Below are positions 61,315 to 64,000 of a stretch of DNA of 64,000 bases, piece after piece. The position numbers and the translations under genes were made by a program. Each line of letters starts with the position of its first letter. Position 1 is the stretch's first letter. The notes under the pieces were generated by a model. The model made no database searches. It saw only the letters and a program-made list of their open reading frames with translations, and was not told the DNA's origin. This stretch comes from Dyella humicola (lineage in GTDB: Bacteria > Pseudomonadota > Gammaproteobacteria > Xanthomonadales > Rhodanobacteraceae), in the NCBI RefSeq assembly GCF_026283945.1, contig NZ_JAPDPC010000002.1, forward strand, positions 248,001 to 312,000, in the 5' to 3' direction.

Positions 61315-62901
61315 CTATCTCTGCAAAGTTTCGTTCAGGATCAAGGCACTGGCGCGCTCGGCGATCATGATGACGGGCGCATTGGTGTTGCCGCTGGGCA
61401 GGCTTGGCATCACCGAGGCATCCACCACGCGCAGGCCATCCACACCGCGCACACGCAGCTCGCTGTCCAGCGGTGCGTCGGCATCGTTGCCCATGCGGCA
61501 GCTGCCGGCCGGGTGGTAAATCGTCTCCGCCTTGCGGCGAATGAAATCGGTGTATTCGGCATCGGTACTTAGCGCCCGCTCGGGAAATACGGTTGCACCG
61601 CGGTAAGGCGTAAAAGCCGCCTGGGCCAGGATGTCGCGAGAGAGACGTGCGGCCTCAATCATCCGCTGCAGATCGTGACCTTCCGGATCGCTGAGATAGT
61701 TCGCGTGGATGGCGATGGGGTGCGCCGGGTTGGCCGAACGCAGGCGCAAGCGACCGCGGCTGCGTGGATGCAGATAGCAGGCGTGCACCGTGTAACCGTA
61801 ACCGGGCAGTCGATGACGGCCGTGATCGTCGAGCAGCGCGGGCACGAAATGGAACTGCAGGTCGCAGCGCTCGTCCGTGGCCAGGCGGCTACGTACGAAA
61901 CCTCCGGCCTCGGCCACGTTGGAGCTGCCCGGCCCATCGCGATGGCGCAGGAAGCGCCAACCCGCCGCGAGTTCGTTGAGATGGTCGTAAGTGATGCGCT
62001 GGGTGCTGCCGTCGAGCGTGCAGATATCCAGATGGTCCTGCAGGTTGGCGCCTAGCTCGGGCAGATCGGCCACCACGGCGATGCCGTGCTCGCGCAGATG
62101 ATCGGCGGGGCCCAGGCCCGAGAGCATCAACAGCTGCGGTGTATTGATCGCGCCACCGGCAAGGATCACTTCGCCCGCCTCAAGCAACGCCGTCCCGCCC
62201 TGCAGCTGCACGCCAACGGCGCGGCCGTTGCGGACGACGACGCGGGCGACGGCGGCCTTCGTGCGCACCTCCAGGTTCTCCCGCTGCCGCACGGGCTGCA
62301 GAAAACCCGTAGCGGTGGAGCAGCGGGCGCCACCGCGCTGGGTGACCTGATAGAGACCAAAGCCCTCCTGCCGTGGACCGTTGAAGTCGTCGTTGCGCGC
62401 ATGGCCGGCGCTCGCCGCCGCTTCAATAAAGGCTGCCGACAACGGGTTGTGATAGCGCAGATCGTTGACCCCGAGAGGGCCGCCGGCGGCGTGCAACGGG
62501 CTGGCGCCGCGGCCGTTGTCTTCGCTCTTCAGAAACCAGGGCAGCACCTGCGGCCACGACCAGCGCGCATCGCCGGTTACGCGCGCCCAAGCGTCGTAAT
62601 CGCCGGGAACCCCGCGCACGTAGCACATCGCATTGATCGAACTGGAGCCGCCGAGCGTCTTGCCGCGCGGCCACCACAAACAGCGGTTGAGTAACTGTGG
62701 TTCCGGCTCGGTGCGATAGTTCCAGTTGAGTCGACGATGGTTGGCAAGGCGCGCAATGCCCGCCGGCATGTGGATCAGCGGATGCCAGTCGCTGGGGCCA
62801 GCCTCGAGCAACAGCACGCGCTTGCCTGCGTATGCACTAAGCCGATGGGCCAGCACGCAGCCCGCCGAGCCGGCACCCACGATGATGTAGTCGTAAGTCA
62901 C
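61315..62901 (-). CDS. GMC family FAD-dependent oxidoreductase
   Basis: A 528-residue GMC oxidoreductase related to choline and alcohol dehydrogenases. FAD loop IVGAGSAGCVLAHRL is at the start, with the GMC patterns GKTLGGSSSINAMCYVRG and GAINTPQLLMLSGLGP, and the catalytic His in YHPAGSCRMG and NTNAPVIMIAE near the C-terminus. No betaine aldehyde dehydrogenase is adjacent, so alcohol oxidation of another substrate is possible. It is divergent from the transporter gene. Confidence 0.9.
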   Translation of the reverse strand: MTYDYIIVGAGSAGCVLAHRLSAYAGKRVLLLEAGPSDWHPLIHMPAGIARLANHRRLNWNYRTEPEPQLLNRCLWWPRGKTLGGSSSINAMCYVRGVPGDYDAWARVTGDARWSWPQVLPWFLKSEDNGRGASPLHAAGGPLGVNDLRYHNPLSAAFIEAAASAGHARNDDFNGPRQEGFGLYQVTQRGGARCSTATGFLQPVRQRENLEVRTKAAVARVVVRNGRAVGVQLQGGTALLEAGEVILAGGAINTPQLLMLSGLGPADHLREHGIAVVADLPELGANLQDHLDICTLDGSTQRITYDHLNELAAGWRFLRHRDGPGSSNVAEAGGFVRSRLATDERCDLQFHFVPALLDDHGRHRLPGYGYTVHACYLHPRSRGRLRLRSANPAHPIAIHANYLSDPEGHDLQRMIEAARLSRDILAQAAFTPYRGATVFPERALSTDAEYTDFIRRKAETIYHPAGSCRMGNDADAPLDSELRVRGVDGLRVVDASVMPSLPSGNTNAPVIMIAERASALILNETLQR

Positions 62902-62969
62902 GACGTTCCCCTGTCCATGTCCGTCATGGTCACATGCTAGTCTGGGTACGAGCCACGCTGGAATCCTCG

Positions 62970-64000
62970 GTGAATACCCCTCGACCCGCCGCAGCGAACG
63001 AAGGCCTCGCCTCGACCCTGTCGGCCATAGCCTTCTTCTTCGTGATGACGGCTTACTACATCATCCGGCCGGTGCGAGACCAGCTCAGTGGCGCCGTCGG
63101 CTCGCAGTCCCTGCCCTTGTTCTACGGCAGCGTGTTCGCTGTGATGTTACTGCTGACGCCGGTGTTCGGCGCGTTGGTGGCGCATTTTCCACGCAGGCGC
63201 CTGCTTGGCTGGACGTACAGTTTTTTCATCGCCTGCCTGCTCGCTTTCGTGCCCGCCTTTATGGCGCAGGACCGCCTTGGCGCACGCCAGTTGGGTGTGG
63301 TGTTCTTCGTCTGGGTCAGCGTGTTCAACCTGTTCGTGGTGTCGCTGTTCTGGAGCTTCATGGCCGACATCTTCCACAGCGTGCAGGCGCGTCGTGTGTT
63401 TCCGTTGATCGCGCTGGGTGGCATGGCGGGCGCCATCTTCGGACCGCTGGTGACCAAGCTGCTGGTGCAAACGATCGGCGTGGCGCCGTTGCTGACGGTG
63501 TCGGCGGCCGCTCTGCTGGCCGCTCTGGCGTTGCTGCTGGCGCTTTCATCGCGCCTTGATTGCCGCGCACCGATGCAGCGCGATGAAGTCATCGGCGGTT
63601 CGCTCTGGGCCGGCATCAAGGAACTGTGGACGCGGCCTTTCCTGCGTTACATGGCGATCCTGATGGTCCTGGGCGATGGCATCGGCACGCTGGCCTACGC
63701 TTTGATGGCGGACTACACCAAGATCCATTTGCCAGACAAGATCGCACGCACGTCCTTCTACAACGATCTGGATCTGGCGGCGAATGTGCTCGGTGTGATC
63801 CTGCAGCTCACGTTCACCCGCTGGATGCTGATTCGCCGGGGCACGACGTGGGGGCTGGTGGTGCCGTCGCTGGTCAATCTGGCGTTGCTCGGCGCCTTGG
63901 TGATGCTTGGCCACGGCAACGTTGCCTTGCTTGGTTTCGCCGTGCCGATGCTATCGGTGACGCTGGTCGGCTCGCGCGGTTTTGCCTATGGCATGACCAA
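62970..64000 (+). CDS. MFS-like / nucleotide-exchange-type transporter, N-terminal part
   Basis: At least 343 codons are open to the end of the window, so the gene is truncated. Reading from GTG 62970, MNTPRPAAANEGLAS is followed by repeated membrane helices and the motif YYIIRPVRDQLSG (about 29-41), as in NTP/NDP-exchange-type MFS proteins. About nine hydrophobic segments are visible. GTG is used because no nearby ATG has a better site and the homologous part begins shortly after; ATG start choice is uncertain. Substrate unknown. Confidence 0.75.
   Translation, partial: MNTPRPAAANEGLASTLSAIAFFFVMTAYYIIRPVRDQLSGAVGSQSLPLFYGSVFAVMLLLTPVFGALVAHFPRRRLLGWTYSFFIACLLAFVPAFMAQDRLGARQLGVVFFVWVSVFNLFVVSLFWSFMADIFHSVQARRVFPLIALGGMAGAIFGPLVTKLLVQTIGVAPLLTVSAAALLAALALLLALSSRLDCRAPMQRDEVIGGSLWAGIKELWTRPFLRYMAILMVLGDGIGTLAYALMADYTKIHLPDKIARTSFYNDLDLAANVLGVILQLTFTRWMLIRRGTTWGLVVPSLVNLALLGALVMLGHGNVALLGFAVPMLSVTLVGSRGFAYGMT

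Overview
The window looks like chromosomal DNA of a high-GC gammaproteobacterium of the Lysobacterales (Xanthomonadales), most likely a Rhodanobacteraceae-type genome (Dyella, Luteibacter, Frateuria or Rhodanobacter). This placement is inferred from gene content, not from a search. The clues are an O-polysaccharide gene island between metB and etfA (the site I recall for the lps locus of Xanthomonas), a fused cysNC, a solitary pilU beside paired DUF4398 genes, and a MetJ-type repressor with a histone-H1-like lysine tail.

1-9.9 kb: the start of pgk, maiA, pilU, two coupled DUF4398 envelope genes, ydcH, a cystathionine beta-synthase-type enzyme, glmS and an unassigned multi-spanning membrane protein. 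10-20.6 kb, all on the minus strand: a probable single transcription unit running rmlB-rmlA-rmlC-rmlD-manC (dTDP-rhamnose and GDP-mannose supply), then a cassette of a polyprenyl-phosphate glycosyltransferase, a methyltransferase, an ATP-grasp/HAD fusion, a WbqC protein, a small EamA/SMR-type transporter and a WecE-type aminotransferase. The cassette suggests a lipid-linked modified 4-amino-4,6-dideoxy sugar.

20.9-41 kb: metB, then the ABC-transporter-type O-polysaccharide export genes wzm and wzt, a 1115-residue sulfotransferase/coiled-coil/two-glycosyltransferase protein, wecB, a gtr-like group (GtrC-like membrane protein, small reductase, GtrB, and GtrA with a methyltransferase on the opposite strand), a remnant of a second wecB, an LTA-synthase-like phosphoglycerol transferase, a large methyltransferase, an orphan lipoprotein and a GT4 glycosyltransferase. 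Long gene-poor gaps and mixed strands suggest repeated gain and loss.

41-46.5 kb: etfA, etfB and the ETF:quinone oxidoreductase gene on the minus strand, with a two-domain glycosyltransferase gene between etfB and the oxidoreductase. 46.7-56.5 kb: an amidase, an AlkB-like dioxygenase, a four-gene MCE lipid-transport operon, cysD-cysNC (sulfate activation) and gcvT. 56.6-64 kb: gcvH, the MetJ-H1 fusion, a TonB-family protein, a serine hydrolase, a GMC oxidoreductase and the start of an MFS-like transporter.

Functionally, glmS, rmlBACD, manC and wecB feed nucleotide sugars to the glycosyltransferases, and Wzm/Wzt exports the finished chain. The cystathionine beta-synthase, metB, cysD-cysNC, gcvT/gcvH and the MetJ-like protein form a loose sulfur, methionine and one-carbon theme. 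I saw no tRNA, rRNA, CRISPR array or intact insertion sequence.
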